This document shows positions 17,010 through 26,037 of a stretch of DNA of 64,000 nt, in pieces (position 1 is the stretch's first letter; each line of letters starts with the position of its first letter). The position numbers and the translations under genes were made by a program. The stretch comes from CAZOWM01 sp964583615 (lineage in GTDB: Bacteria; Spirochaetota; B62-G9; DRHN01), in contig CAZOWM010000010.1 in NCBI GenBank assembly GCA_964583615.1, forward strand, positions 15,417 through 79,416, read 5' to 3'. The notes under the pieces were generated by a model that made no database searches, was not told the DNA's origin, and worked only from the letters and a program-made list of their open reading frames with translations.

Positions 17010-17343
17010 ACAGCATACCGGACTCTCCCTTTCTGGGATGGTTTATTTGTGATTTTCCAACCAAAACGTTGAAAGTCCCCGAAGAGGCATGTGATTTTTT
17101 TCTCTTCCACAACTCACAGGCTGGGTTGAAGTGTGCCAAAATAGGCAGCAACGATCGCAATTCGTGACAAGTGAGTATATTTTTTTTTGTGGTGTGTTAT
17201 TATACTTGTCAACTTCTTCAAGATAGAGTCAAGGTATTTAAAACAGATTTGATCACACAACTCGTATAAAAAACTGCCGATAATGTCTGATGAAGGGGTC
17301 TCATATACACAAGCAGGCAACGTTGATTTGGCAAGGAGTGGAG
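17010..17343. other. AT-rich intergenic gap with an inverted repeat
   Basis: About 330 bp before the MscS gene. It holds a 7-bp inverted repeat GACAAGT (17166-17172) / ACTTGTC (17204-17210) around a nine-T run, which could be a regulatory or weak termination structure. No tRNA-like or riboswitch-like fold and no supported coding frame was seen. Confidence 0.35.
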
Positions 17344-18453
17344 ATGCCTGAAGTATTAAAACAATTTTTACTGAATGATATCATTGAGTTCGGCACATAC
17401 GGTGTCAGTATTCTCGATATCTTGATCATCGTTCCCATTATTTTCGTTGATTTTACCATCTTCAGGGCAGTGAACAGACTGCTGAAGAAACGCAGGCTCC
17501 TCGAAAAACCGTTTGTGAAGGCGCTTGCAAAAGTATTCAGGTGGGTTCTTCACTTTCTCGCATTTATCGGTGTCATGAGCGTCATCGGTGTGAAGATCGA
17601 GAACATCTTCGACTTCATCTATGCAGTGCTGAACTTCAAGCTTTTTACCATCGCAAATACCCACATCAGCCTCCTGACGATCATCGTCATGGTCGTTGTC
17701 GTATATGTTTCTGCAAAACTCTCGAAGGTCGTCCGAAATTATTTCGACAAGTCCATTTTTCCACGTTTCAACATCGAGGAAGGGCTCCGTTTTTCTCTTT
17801 CGAAATTCGCAGGATACCTTGTCATTGCGATCGGAGTGATCATCGCGCTCCAGGGTCTCGGCGTCAAGCTCTCCGCGCTCGCAGTCTTTGCAGGAGTCCT
17901 CGGCGTTGGAATCGGGTTCGGCATGCAGAGCATCACCGCGAATATCGTCTCAGGGATCGTCATTCTTTTTGAGCGGCCCATTAAGGAGGGGGACATGATC
18001 AGGTTGAGCAATACCATCGGGGAGGTTCTCAAGATCAATCTGAGATCCTCGATCATCAGAACGATATACAACGAGCACCTGATTGTACCGAATTCAGATT
18101 TCATCAACGGTGTTGTGGAGAACATGTCCTGGGGTGACATCCGTCTCAGGCTCAGCGTGAAAGTCGGTGTTTCCTATGGGACCGATCCTTTTGTTGTGCA
18201 GAAAGCGCTCATCGAGGCTGCGGAAAAAACGGAGAACGTCATGAACAATCCGGAACCCACGGTACTGTTCAGAGATTTCGGGGACTCGTCGTTGAATTTC
18301 GAGCTTCTTGCGTGGATAGAAAATCCCGCACTCAGATTCATTACAGAGAGCAGCATCCGCTTTACCATCGTTGAAATTTTCAAAGAGTACGGCATTACCA
18401 TTCCCTTTCCGCAGCAGGATGTGTATATCAAAACGATGCCGCGTGAACAATAA
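17344..18453 (+). CDS. MscS-family mechanosensitive channel
   Basis: Small-conductance mechanosensitive channel that opens under membrane tension during osmotic downshock. The 369-residue protein has several N-terminal transmembrane helices. The pore helix region is rich in Gly/Ala (FAGVLGVGIGFGMQS), followed by NIVSGIVILFERPIKEGD, the signature of the MscS beta domain, and then the C-terminal alpha/beta cage. A start at ATG 17344 is supported by AAGGAG five bases upstream; the frame extends to an ATG at 17290 without a comparable site. It is longer than E. coli MscS (286 residues), owing to extra N-terminal helices. Confidence 0.93.
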   Translation: MPEVLKQFLLNDIIEFGTYGVSILDILIIVPIIFVDFTIFRAVNRLLKKRRLLEKPFVKALAKVFRWVLHFLAFIGVMSVIGVKIENIFDFIYAVLNFKLFTIANTHISLLTIIVMVVVVYVSAKLSKVVRNYFDKSIFPRFNIEEGLRFSLSKFAGYLVIAIGVIIALQGLGVKLSALAVFAGVLGVGIGFGMQSITANIVSGIVILFERPIKEGDMIRLSNTIGEVLKINLRSSIIRTIYNEHLIVPNSDFINGVVENMSWGDIRLRLSVKVGVSYGTDPFVVQKALIEAAEKTENVMNNPEPTVLFRDFGDSSLNFELLAWIENPALRFITESSIRFTIVEIFKEYGITIPFPQQDVYIKTMPREQ

Positions 18454-18583
18454 AAAGATGTTTATATATACATCATTTGTATAAGTACAATTTATCGAAC
18501 TCCGCGCTGAAAATGTTGTCCTTTTCCCCTCCCCAGTCTTAGAATATTTCATCATAGATTTCGTTCTTCACAAGGAGGTAAAG

Positions 18584-19870
18584 ATGGGGAAATATACGTT
18601 GAAATGCCTTGCGTGTGAAAAGGAATACGAAGACGACTTCTTCAGGCTCGAATGTGACAATCGGCATGTTCCCTCCCTTCTCAGAACGGAGTATGAAAAG
18701 GATAAAATCAATGTAAAGGAAGACAGGCCGGGTATGTTCAAATTCGAAGACTTTCTGCCTGTAAGCCGCACGCTCGACGTAAAAGGCGCTCCTGTGACGT
18801 ACAGAAGCGAGCAGCTTGCGAAGTACCTCGGACTAGAGAATCTTTTCATTATTTTCAACGGCTACTGGCCGGAGAAGGGTGCGTATATGGAGACCGCTTC
18901 CTTCAAGGAGCTCGAGGCGCCCTCCGTGCTGGGCAGAATACCGGAAAACTGTACAGACACCATCGTGGTGGCATCTGCAGGAAATACCGGCCGGGCATTC
19001 GCATATGTCTGTTCCCGAAACCATATTCCTCTCGTGCTCGTCGTACCGGAGGAAAACAAAGATGAAATCTGGTCCACAGAGCCGTACAACTCGAACGTCA
19101 GGCTTGTGTGTGCGGGCGGCAACAGCGACTATACAGATGCAATCATGCTCGCAGGCAAGATGACCGGATTGAAGGGATTTTTCCCGGAAGGCGGGGCAAA
19201 AAACGTTGCGCGCAGAGATGGGATGGCAACCACTGTCCTCGATGCGGCCCACAGAATGAAAAAAATCCCGGACCATTACTTTCAGGCGGTTGGTTCAGGA
19301 ACAGGGGGCATTGCTGCATGGGAGTCCTACGTGCGGCTCCGTGAAGACGGAAGCTACGGTGATGGAAAGATGACGCTTCACCTGTCTCAGAATGCTCCCT
19401 TTACACCGATCACGGATGCATGGAACGGAGGGCAGAGGTCATTTCCGGAGCTGGATGAAAAACGTGCCAAGGAAGATATACGGCGGATAAAGGCGCACGT
19501 TCTCAGCAACAGAAAACCACCATACTCGATTAAGGGCGGAGTGTTTGACGTAATGTCGGACTCTTCGGGGCGAATGTACTCCGTGACGAACGAAGAAGTG
19601 ATCAAGGCGCAGGAGCTCTTCGCCCATTATGAGAAAATCGATATTCACCCTGCAGCCGGCGTTGCACTCGGTTCACTCATACAGGCGAAAGAACAAAAAC
19701 TCATACGGAGCCACGATTACATTGCGCTGAACGTGACAGGCGGAGGAGAAGATCGGGTAAAAGATGAACTCCAGATTCACTTTCTCGAGCCTCTGGTTAC
19801 ATTTACCGATGAGGAGATACATTGTGACGGAATCGAAGAAATGCTTCAGGACATTCTTGTTACATACTGA
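18584..19870 (+). CDS. Cysteate synthase-like PLP enzyme (threonine synthase relative)
   Basis: A 428-residue fold-type II PLP enzyme most like cysteate synthase. That enzyme replaces the phosphate of O-phosphoserine with sulfite to make L-cysteate, a step of coenzyme M synthesis in some methanogens. Blocks that I recall from the family occur in order: an N-terminal CLAC metal-knuckle-like start, LFIIFNGYWPEKGA, the PLP Lys108 in SFKELEA, ASAGNTGRAFA, FPEGGAKNVARRDGM, HYFQAVGSGTGGIAAWES, and IDIHPAAGVALGSLIQA. The second Cys pair of the N-terminal knuckle is degenerate (ECDN). AAGGAGG lies upstream of the start. Plain threonine synthase is the main alternative, but the GYWPEKGA and GSGTGGIAAWE blocks favour cysteate synthase. 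Its neighbours are a microprotein and a YeiH-type sulfur-oxyanion exporter candidate. Confidence 0.8.
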   Translation: MGKYTLKCLACEKEYEDDFFRLECDNRHVPSLLRTEYEKDKINVKEDRPGMFKFEDFLPVSRTLDVKGAPVTYRSEQLAKYLGLENLFIIFNGYWPEKGAYMETASFKELEAPSVLGRIPENCTDTIVVASAGNTGRAFAYVCSRNHIPLVLVVPEENKDEIWSTEPYNSNVRLVCAGGNSDYTDAIMLAGKMTGLKGFFPEGGAKNVARRDGMATTVLDAAHRMKKIPDHYFQAVGSGTGGIAAWESYVRLREDGSYGDGKMTLHLSQNAPFTPITDAWNGGQRSFPELDEKRAKEDIRRIKAHVLSNRKPPYSIKGGVFDVMSDSSGRMYSVTNEEVIKAQELFAHYEKIDIHPAAGVALGSLIQAKEQKLIRSHDYIALNVTGGGEDRVKDELQIHFLEPLVTFTDEEIHCDGIEEMLQDILVTY

Positions 19871-20069
19871 TGTGTGACCCGTTGAAGCCGGAAAGCACAG
19901 CTCGCCAACCCAGACACAAAAAAAGCGGGTAAATGAATTGACACCTTTTGTGGCGCTTCTCTCAGATAAAATTTCATTATGAATCATTAATAATAATAAT
20001 TTTTATTTATTTGATTTATTTTATCACAAATATCATCATTGTGTGCATCTCAATGAAAAGGAGGTTTGT

Positions 20070-20201
20070 ATGCCTGAACGTGTACACGAAAAAAGAAGAA
20101 TAAAGAGGAAAAAGGTCGGAGTTGACTGGTGGGCGGTCATCTGTGCCATCGTTGCCCTTTTGGTGGTAAAACTGGGCATCGTGCAGAAAATTCCGTGGTA
20201 A
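20070..20201 (+). CDS. 43-residue single-pass membrane microprotein
   Basis: A very small gene with an excellent AAAGGAGGTTT site six bases before its ATG. The product has a strongly basic N terminus (EKRRIKRKK) and one hydrophobic helix (about residues 19-38, WWAVICAIVALLVVKLGIV), ending in PW. By the positive-inside rule the N terminus is cytoplasmic. It ends 16 bp before the YeiH-type transporter gene, so the two are almost certainly cotranscribed and it may be a small subunit or stabiliser of that transporter. No known family recognised. Confidence 0.75.
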   Translation: MPERVHEKRRIKRKKVGVDWWAVICAIVALLVVKLGIVQKIPW

Positions 20202-20217
20202 AAAAGAGGGTTCATCC

Positions 20218-21297
20218 ATGAGAGAACGTAACAAATTTGTACGAAATGCGCTGGAGTATGTTCCAGGTATTGCCATGCTCGCGGTCATCGGACTCTGCGG
20301 CAAGTACTTGGAACGTGTGGTTGCCTCAGTGCTCAGTGATTCTGCCCGTGTTGTTTCAAGTGACATGTATATTCTTTTTGCCATCATCATTGGAATCATC
20401 GTCGGAAACCTCGTAAAAATGCCTTCAATATTCAGGAAGGGAATTGCCACGTACGAGTTCTGGCTGAAATTCGGGGTTGTGCTCATCGGCGCGAAGCTGG
20501 CGATCCAGGAGCTCTTCCTTCTCGGAAGCCTCGGGATAGTGCTTGTTGTGCTCGAAATCATTGCCTCGATCCTCATCGTACGGCTGGTATCGAGAAGATT
20601 CCGGCTCTCTGAGAAGCTCTCCAGCCTCATTTCCATCGGCGTCGGGATCTGCGGCGTGTCGGCGATTGTGGGGTGCGCTCCCGCAATCGATGCGGAAGAA
20701 AAGGATTCCAGCTATGCGATTGCAATCATTCTTATATTCGGAGCGATGGCACTCGTGCTGTATCCTGCCATAGGTAAGCTCCTCGACATGACCGACAAGA
20801 GTTTCGGCATGTGGGCGGGGCTTGCGGTGGACAACACAGCAGAAGCCGTGGCAACAGGGCACATCTACTCCGAGACCGCAGGGAAGTACGCCACTATGAC
20901 AAAGCTCATGAGGAATGCGCTCATGGGTATCACCATTCTCGGATTTGCTGTCTATTATGCCAGAAAAGGGCTCGCCAAGGACATTCAGCACAAGGGAAAG
21001 TTCCTCTGGGAGAAATTTCCCAAGTTCGTGATCGGATTCATCCTTTTCACGATACTGGCTTCCATCCGGTTCGAGAACGGGTACGTGCTCCTCACGAAGG
21101 AGCAGATCGGTGCGCTGAAGAACCTCTACAAGTGGGCGTTCATGCTCACCTTTGCAGGTGTCGGGCTTTCGACGAGCATCAGGGACATGAAAGGAACGGG
21201 ATTCAAACCTTTCGCGGTAGGAATCACCACCGAACTGGGAGTGGGTCTCTTTACTCTCGTGCTGATATTTCTCCTGAACTTCTCCGGAATGCTGTAA
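20218..21297 (+). CDS. YeiH/UPF0324-family putative sulfate exporter
   Basis: Inner-membrane transporter of 359 residues with about ten hydrophobic segments. Family hallmarks include FWLKFGVVLIGAKL, ISIGVGICGVSAIVG (the conserved GxxICGxSAI core), MWAGLAVDNTAEAVATG and LTFAGVGLSTSI. Members are annotated as putative sulfate exporters, and some are linked to export of sulfite- or sulfonate-derived anions, though biochemical proof is thin. It follows a cysteate-synthase-like gene and a membrane microprotein, suggesting a link to sulfite or sulfonate handling. The gene is followed by a strong terminator. Confidence 0.88.
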   Translation: MRERNKFVRNALEYVPGIAMLAVIGLCGKYLERVVASVLSDSARVVSSDMYILFAIIIGIIVGNLVKMPSIFRKGIATYEFWLKFGVVLIGAKLAIQELFLLGSLGIVLVVLEIIASILIVRLVSRRFRLSEKLSSLISIGVGICGVSAIVGCAPAIDAEEKDSSYAIAIILIFGAMALVLYPAIGKLLDMTDKSFGMWAGLAVDNTAEAVATGHIYSETAGKYATMTKLMRNALMGITILGFAVYYARKGLAKDIQHKGKFLWEKFPKFVIGFILFTILASIRFENGYVLLTKEQIGALKNLYKWAFMLTFAGVGLSTSIRDMKGTGFKPFAVGITTELGVGLFTLVLIFLLNFSGML

Positions 21298-21339
21298 GCT
21301 GTACTGCAGAAAAAAGGGGGTGCACACCCCGTGTGTGTG

Positions 21340-21367
21340 AAGGCGGCCGTGAAGGCCGCCTTTTCTT
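21340..21367 (+). terminator. Intrinsic terminator after the YeiH gene
   Basis: A perfect 9-bp stem AAGGCGGCC (21340-21348) / GGCCGCCTT (21354-21362) with a five-base loop and a T-rich tail (TTTTCTT). A second palindrome, GGGGTGCACACCCC at 21317-21330, lies just upstream. It ends plus-strand transcription before the convergent ABC importer operon. Confidence 0.9.
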
Positions 21368-21372
21368 GATAC

Positions 21373-22461
21373 CTACATACCGAACTTCCGCCTTCGCCAC
21401 TGGTCAAAAATGACAACTGCAACGATGACGATCCCCATGACCACGCGCTGCCAGAAAGCAGAGACATTGAGCAGGTTCAGCCCGTTTCCCAGAACTCCCA
21501 TGATAATTGCGCCGATCAGGCTTCCGATAATGCTCCCTTCACCGCCAAAGAGGTTTGTGCCGCCGATAACCACAGCTGCGATGCATTTTAGTTCCACACC
21601 GGTTGCCATAAGAGCGTTTGCGGAATTCATACGGCCTGTCAGCACGATGCCCGCAACAGCCCCCATCATCCCCATGATGGTATAGGTGGCGATTTTTATC
21701 CGGTCTACCTTGAGTCCGGAAACTCTCGACGCTTCCTTGTTGCCGCCGATGGCAAGTATCGATCTTCCCAGTACCGTCTGACTGAGGATAAGCCAACCGA
21801 TGCCGACCATAATGAACGCGATCAGGGGGCCTGTGGGAATACCAGCAACCTCCTTTCCCCCCATCCAGATGATGGGTTCCGGAAGATACCCTTTCAGCTC
21901 GGTTGCGGTCAAGTGCGAGGGGATGGGGAGCCCTCCGGTTACCAGAAGAGCCACTCCCCGCGCAGCTTCCATCATTCCGAGTGTTGCAACGAAGTCGGGG
22001 ATTCGTCCTTTTGCGATTACAAGGCCGTTGATGGTACCGGCGATTGTACCGACGAGAAAGCCGGCAAACACCGCAAGCCACACATTGATGGGACCGAAGG
22101 TTGTTCCAATGAACGTAATTTCCTGTGTGGCAAGAACTGCCATGATTGATGCAGACACTGCCATTATCGCGCCTACAGAGAGGTCGATTCCCGCGCCGAT
22201 GATCACCATGGTCTGGCCTACTGCAAGTATGATGAGATAGGCGTTCTGCTGCCCAATGTTCTTCAGGTTGTCGATGGATGCAAAGTGCGGTGAAGCGATA
22301 GAGAAGTACACTACAAGCAGAAGGAGAGCGATTATCGGACCGCCCTGTAGAAGCGTTGCCCAGCTGAACTTACTCAGGCCCATACTTCGTATCATACGCG
22401 TCAAAACAGATACGCTTTCACCGGGGTTTCTTTCTTCCTTCGAAGATTGGCGCATTCTCAT
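21373..22461 (-). CDS. Ribose-type (CUT2) ABC transporter permease
   Basis: Inner-membrane permease of the RbsC/XylH family, 362 residues with about ten transmembrane segments. Family blocks include IIGAGIDLSVGAIMA, NGLVIAKGRIPDFVATLGMM, the Gly-rich FGGEGSIIGSLIGAIIMGVLGNGLNLL and an end RRRKFGM. It overlaps the upstream ATPase gene by 4 bp (ATGA), so synthesis is coupled. It forms a sugar importer with the ATPase and the binding protein of the same operon. Confidence 0.95.
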   Translation of the reverse strand: MRMRQSSKEERNPGESVSVLTRMIRSMGLSKFSWATLLQGGPIIALLLLVVYFSIASPHFASIDNLKNIGQQNAYLIILAVGQTMVIIGAGIDLSVGAIMAVSASIMAVLATQEITFIGTTFGPINVWLAVFAGFLVGTIAGTINGLVIAKGRIPDFVATLGMMEAARGVALLVTGGLPIPSHLTATELKGYLPEPIIWMGGKEVAGIPTGPLIAFIMVGIGWLILSQTVLGRSILAIGGNKEASRVSGLKVDRIKIATYTIMGMMGAVAGIVLTGRMNSANALMATGVELKCIAAVVIGGTNLFGGEGSIIGSLIGAIIMGVLGNGLNLLNVSAFWQRVVMGIVIVAVVIFDQWRRRKFGM

Positions 22462-23954
22462 TCTCCTCCAATAACTGCGTATCTTAGAATATCCTCCTGA
22501 GTGGCTTCTCCTCTTTTAAGCTCCGCTGTTATGCTCCCGCGGCACATGACGAGAATTCGATCCGCGATCGCCATCACTTCGGGAAGTTCAGAGGAGATCA
22601 TGATGATTCCGACTCCTTGTTTTACGAGCTGACTCATCAGCCTGAACACTTCCGTTTTTGAACCGACGTCTATCCCCCTCGTGGGTTCGTCGAAGATCAT
22701 GATTCTGGAATTGCTGCAGATCCACTTCGCGAGCGCGACCTTCTGCTGGTTTCCGCCGCTGAGGAACTCGACTTTCTGATGCACCCCGGAAGTGTGGATA
22801 TTGAGCTCTCTTATGAATCTTTCCGACAAGCTTCTTTCGTTTCGCCTTTGGAGAAATCCGAAGCGCCGAAGCCGGCCGAGGCTTGCGAGCGTGATGTTCG
22901 CCGATACATGGAGCCTGGGAACCAGGCCGTTTTTTCTATTCTCCGTGAGGTATCCGAGCCCGAGTTCGATCGCGTCCCAGGGGGATGAAATGCTTACCTC
23001 TCTCCCGTCGATGTAGATACTCCCGCTGTCGATTTTATCGATCCCGAAGAGAGCGCGTGCGAACTCCGTCCGGCCCGCCCCCATCAGGCCGGAGATGCCC
23101 AGTATCTCTCCCTCATGCAGGCTCAGATTTATATTATACAGCTTTCCTTCGGCGTTGAGGTTCTCTATCCTCAGGATTTCCTTCCCTATTTCTACTGTTT
23201 CCTTTGGGAACTGTTCTTTGAGCTCGCGGCCGACCATCATCTTTATCAGCGTGCCCTCATCCGATTCTTGAACGTTCAGGGTGCCCATTTTTTTTCCGTC
23301 CCTGAGTACTGTTACACGCTGACCGATATGCGGGACTTCATCGAGGCGGTGAGACACATACACGATTCCGACGCCTCTTTTCCGCAGACGTCTGATAATG
23401 TCGAACAGCCTCTCACGTTCCTCCGCGGAAAGGGCTGAGGTGGGTTCATCGAGGAGGAGTATGCGCACATTAATCGAAAGCGCCTTCGCAATCTCAACAA
23501 GCTGCCTCTCTGCCATTCCAAGAGTCCTGACTCTCTGTTTCGGATCCACGTGCACGTCGAAGTCTCTGAAAAGGCTTTGCGTTTCCTCATACAACCGTGT
23601 CCAGTGCACGGTACCTGTCGAATGCTTCGGGAGCCTTCCCAGATAGATATTTTCCGCAACGCTGATACTCGTCACCAGGCTCAGCTCCTGGTACACCATT
23701 CCGATTCCCAGCTCCCGCGCGTGGTGGGGATTTTCTATCTCAACTTCTTCTTCTTCCAGGAATATTTTTCCGCCGTCCTTGGGCAGGGTTCCACTGAATA
23801 TTTTCATAAGGGTCGATTTCCCCGCTCCATTTTCACCGAGGAGCACATGCACTTCTCCTGCCTTGAGGTCGAAGTCAACATCTTCCAGCGCGTGAACCCC
23901 GGGGAACTTTTTGTCGATGGCTTCAGCTTTCAGGAGATAGTCCTCCACTTTCAT
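22458..23954 (-). CDS. Ribose-type (CUT2) ABC transporter ATPase, two nucleotide domains
   Basis: A 498-residue fusion of two ATPase domains, as in RbsA/MglA/XylG. The first domain has Walker A GENGAGKST and Walker B ILLLDEPTSAL. The second has the LSGGNQQKVALAKW signature and FDEPTRGIDVGSK. As is usual in this family, the second Walker A is degenerate (SGLMGAGRTE). ATG 23954 (KVEDYLLKAEAI) is preceded by an AGGAG-type site. An upstream GTG at 23981 overlapping the SDR stop codon would add nine residues. It energises sugar uptake with the downstream permease. Confidence 0.94.
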   Translation of the reverse strand: MKVEDYLLKAEAIDKKFPGVHALEDVDFDLKAGEVHVLLGENGAGKSTLMKIFSGTLPKDGGKIFLEEEEVEIENPHHARELGIGMVYQELSLVTSISVAENIYLGRLPKHSTGTVHWTRLYEETQSLFRDFDVHVDPKQRVRTLGMAERQLVEIAKALSINVRILLLDEPTSALSAEERERLFDIIRRLRKRGVGIVYVSHRLDEVPHIGQRVTVLRDGKKMGTLNVQESDEGTLIKMMVGRELKEQFPKETVEIGKEILRIENLNAEGKLYNINLSLHEGEILGISGLMGAGRTEFARALFGIDKIDSGSIYIDGREVSISSPWDAIELGLGYLTENRKNGLVPRLHVSANITLASLGRLRRFGFLQRRNERSLSERFIRELNIHTSGVHQKVEFLSGGNQQKVALAKWICSNSRIMIFDEPTRGIDVGSKTEVFRLMSQLVKQGVGIIMISSELPEVMAIADRILVMCRGSITAELKRGEATQEDILRYAVIGGE

Positions 23955-23977
23955 ACCCTTGCTCCTGTGATGGATGG

Positions 23978-24739
23978 TCACAACGCGGTGTAACCGCCGT
24001 CAATGCTCAGAGCCGTACCGATCGTGTACTTCGCTTCATCGGATGCGAGAAATAAAATACCCGCCGCGATCTCTTCAGGTTTTCCCATTCGCTTCAAAGG
24101 CCTGTCCTCGGAAAGCTCCCTCAGTGTGGTCTCGGGGTCTTCAGAGCTGTTGATGACCTTTTCCACGAGAGGAGTAAATACTCTTCCCGGACACACACAG
24201 TTGACCCTGATATTCTTATCGGCAAAATCCACAGCCGAGCTCTTTGTGAATGCAACGACTCCGCTTTTTGAAACATTGTACGCCACCTGATTACGTATTG
24301 CAACGAGCCCTGCTTCGGAAGCGATGTTCACGATACTCCCCCCTCCGGTTTTCACCATCTCCGGAATACAGTACTTCGTGCAGAGAAACACGCCAACGAG
24401 ATTCACGCTCAGAATTCTGTCCCACTCCTGCTCGCTCGTGTCAACAGCGGTTCCGGTTGTAAAAATTCCCGCAACATTCACGAGAATGTCGATTCGAGAA
24501 TACGCGGAAACCGCAAAACGCACCATGTTCTGTACATCCGCGGTCTTTGATACGTCGGTGCGGACAAAGGCTGCGTCCCCGCCTTTGCTCCGGATACGCT
24601 CCACGGTGTCATTTCCCGCTTTAGTATCGATATCGGCAGCCACCACATGCGCACCCTCGTCTGCAAAAAGCAGCGCTGTTGTTTTTCCAATTCCTGATCC
24701 CGATCCGGTGATAATAGCGCTCTTGTGCGCAAGTTTCAT
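23978..24739 (-). CDS. Short-chain dehydrogenase/reductase (SDR)
   Basis: Classical NAD(P)-dependent SDR of 253 residues. The TGSGSGIGK cofactor motif is at residues 11-19, an Asp pair for NAD preference lies at AADID, and NVAGI and the catalytic Ser in VNIASEAG follow. YNVSK supplies the catalytic Tyr and Lys, and NCVCPGRVFTPL and the C-terminal IDGGYTAL complete the fold. The start at ATG 24739 has GGGGAGAAAAG upstream; the frame extends further to 24787 without support. It sits between the binding-protein and ATPase genes, so it probably oxidises the imported sugar or polyol, as in other sugar-dehydrogenase transport operons. Confidence 0.93.
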   Translation of the reverse strand: MKLAHKSAIITGSGSGIGKTTALLFADEGAHVVAADIDTKAGNDTVERIRSKGGDAAFVRTDVSKTADVQNMVRFAVSAYSRIDILVNVAGIFTTGTAVDTSEQEWDRILSVNLVGVFLCTKYCIPEMVKTGGGSIVNIASEAGLVAIRNQVAYNVSKSGVVAFTKSSAVDFADKNIRVNCVCPGRVFTPLVEKVINSSEDPETTLRELSEDRPLKRMGKPEEIAAGILFLASDEAKYTIGTALSIDGGYTAL

Positions 24740-24806
24740 CTTTTCTCCCCGTTCGCACGGATGGGGATGGATGCTCGAAGCCGCCATCCACCCCCACCGT
24801 TTTTCA

Positions 24807-26003
24807 CTACTTCCGCGGTGAACCGCCTTCCTTGATTATATCCCACTCTATGGGCTCCAAAGCGGGATTCGGATAGAAGAGCCGAGCGTTGTCCTTGTAC
24901 ATCGTTCTTGGCCGTATGTCGAATATATAGGGAACTTCACCGCCGAGCGCGAGTGTCACTGCAAACTCCGTTCCGTACCACCCCCATTCCGGAAAACCAT
25001 GGTGAGTTTCGGCTATCATCTTTCCTTCAGCGACACGGTCAGCGGACTCAGGCGTTACATCATTGGTGAAAATCGCAACATACTTGTCACCGATATCGCC
25101 CATGCCCGCGATCTCGAGCCGGCCTTTCCCTTCGCATGCGAGCATCGCTCCAAGACCCATTTCATTGGAGGCAGCCCATATCGCATCGAGTGTGCCTGGA
25201 GGGTTGGCGGTGAGAAAATCTTCCGCAGCCTGTATTCCCTTCTCCCGGTTCCAGTCCGCGGGAAGAGTGCCGACGATTTCTATCCCTGGAAAGGGGTCGA
25301 CAACCTCGTGAAACCCGTTGAGCCTGGCCGTAGAGAAAAACCCTCCAGCAATTCCCTCGATAATTGCCACCCGTGCTTTGATATTGGAATTCGCGGGGTA
25401 AACGTCCTCATACAGGTCCTTCCACCAGGCAAGATCGAGATAGGTATCGCCGTCTACGTCCACATTGGGTCCCTTGCCCAGCACACCCGGCCCTCCGAAG
25501 TAATCGAGAAGTGCATATGCGGAGATTCTTCCCGCATCCGTGTTGTCAAAACCGATGTAGGATGCAACATCAACACCGGGAATGGGCTCAAGAAGATTGA
25601 CAATGATCACAGGAATTCCCTGTTCGTTTGCCTTTTTGATCGTGGGTTTTATCACCTCGACTTCGATTGGAGAGATCGCGATGACGTCGACTTTTCTCTG
25701 AACATAATCTTCGATGATTGCGACTTGGTCGGCGAATGCGACATGCGTTGCGGGTGACTGAGAAATGACCTCCACTTCGATCCCGTTCTCCCGCGCGTCT
25801 TCGGCGCTTTTCTCGAAGTAATCTGTTGCTGTTTTAAATACACCGGTGATGTCGGGCGGGGTCCAGCCGATTGTAATTTTCTCAGGCGCTTTCCTTCTTG
25901 ATGAAGCAGCCAACCGCGCATCGTGGTGCTGTGCAACGAAGATACACACGAGCGCAAGCACAACTAGCGTTGAAATTGCGAGCAGTTTCATTTTTTTTGC
26001 CAT
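24807..26003 (-). CDS. Ribose-type ABC transporter substrate-binding protein
   Basis: Periplasmic receptor of the RbsB/XylF (pripal-binding family 4) type, 398 residues, first gene of the importer operon. An N-terminal hydrophobic signal covers about residues 5-25 without an obvious lipobox Cys, so it may be a membrane anchor or a cleaved signal. The fold is shown by ITIGWTPPDITGVFKT, IAISPIEVEVIKPTIKKAN, IPVIIVNLLEP, IGFDNTDAGR, and the hinge region DAIWAASNEMGLGAML. AAGGAGAAGG precedes the start. It is longer than RbsB (about 296 residues), closer to receptors for larger or unusual ligands. The ligand is unknown. Confidence 0.93.
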   Translation of the reverse strand: MAKKMKLLAISTLVVLALVCIFVAQHHDARLAASSRRKAPEKITIGWTPPDITGVFKTATDYFEKSAEDARENGIEVEVISQSPATHVAFADQVAIIEDYVQRKVDVIAISPIEVEVIKPTIKKANEQGIPVIIVNLLEPIPGVDVASYIGFDNTDAGRISAYALLDYFGGPGVLGKGPNVDVDGDTYLDLAWWKDLYEDVYPANSNIKARVAIIEGIAGGFFSTARLNGFHEVVDPFPGIEIVGTLPADWNREKGIQAAEDFLTANPPGTLDAIWAASNEMGLGAMLACEGKGRLEIAGMGDIGDKYVAIFTNDVTPESADRVAEGKMIAETHHGFPEWGWYGTEFAVTLALGGEVPYIFDIRPRTMYKDNARLFYPNPALEPIEWDIIKEGGSPRK

Positions 26004-26037
26004 TTCCTTCTCCTTTATGGTAGATTTATAGTGGATT

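Noticed and set aside
17166..17210. Inverted repeat with a T9 run as a terminator after the ABC exporter
   Set aside because: The T-run lies inside the loop, not after the stem, and the position is 150 bp from the gene end.
19871..20069. Possible riboswitch or sulfur-responsive leader before the microprotein
   Set aside because: TTGACA is present near 19939 but no matching -10 at normal spacing, and no known riboswitch core could be traced.
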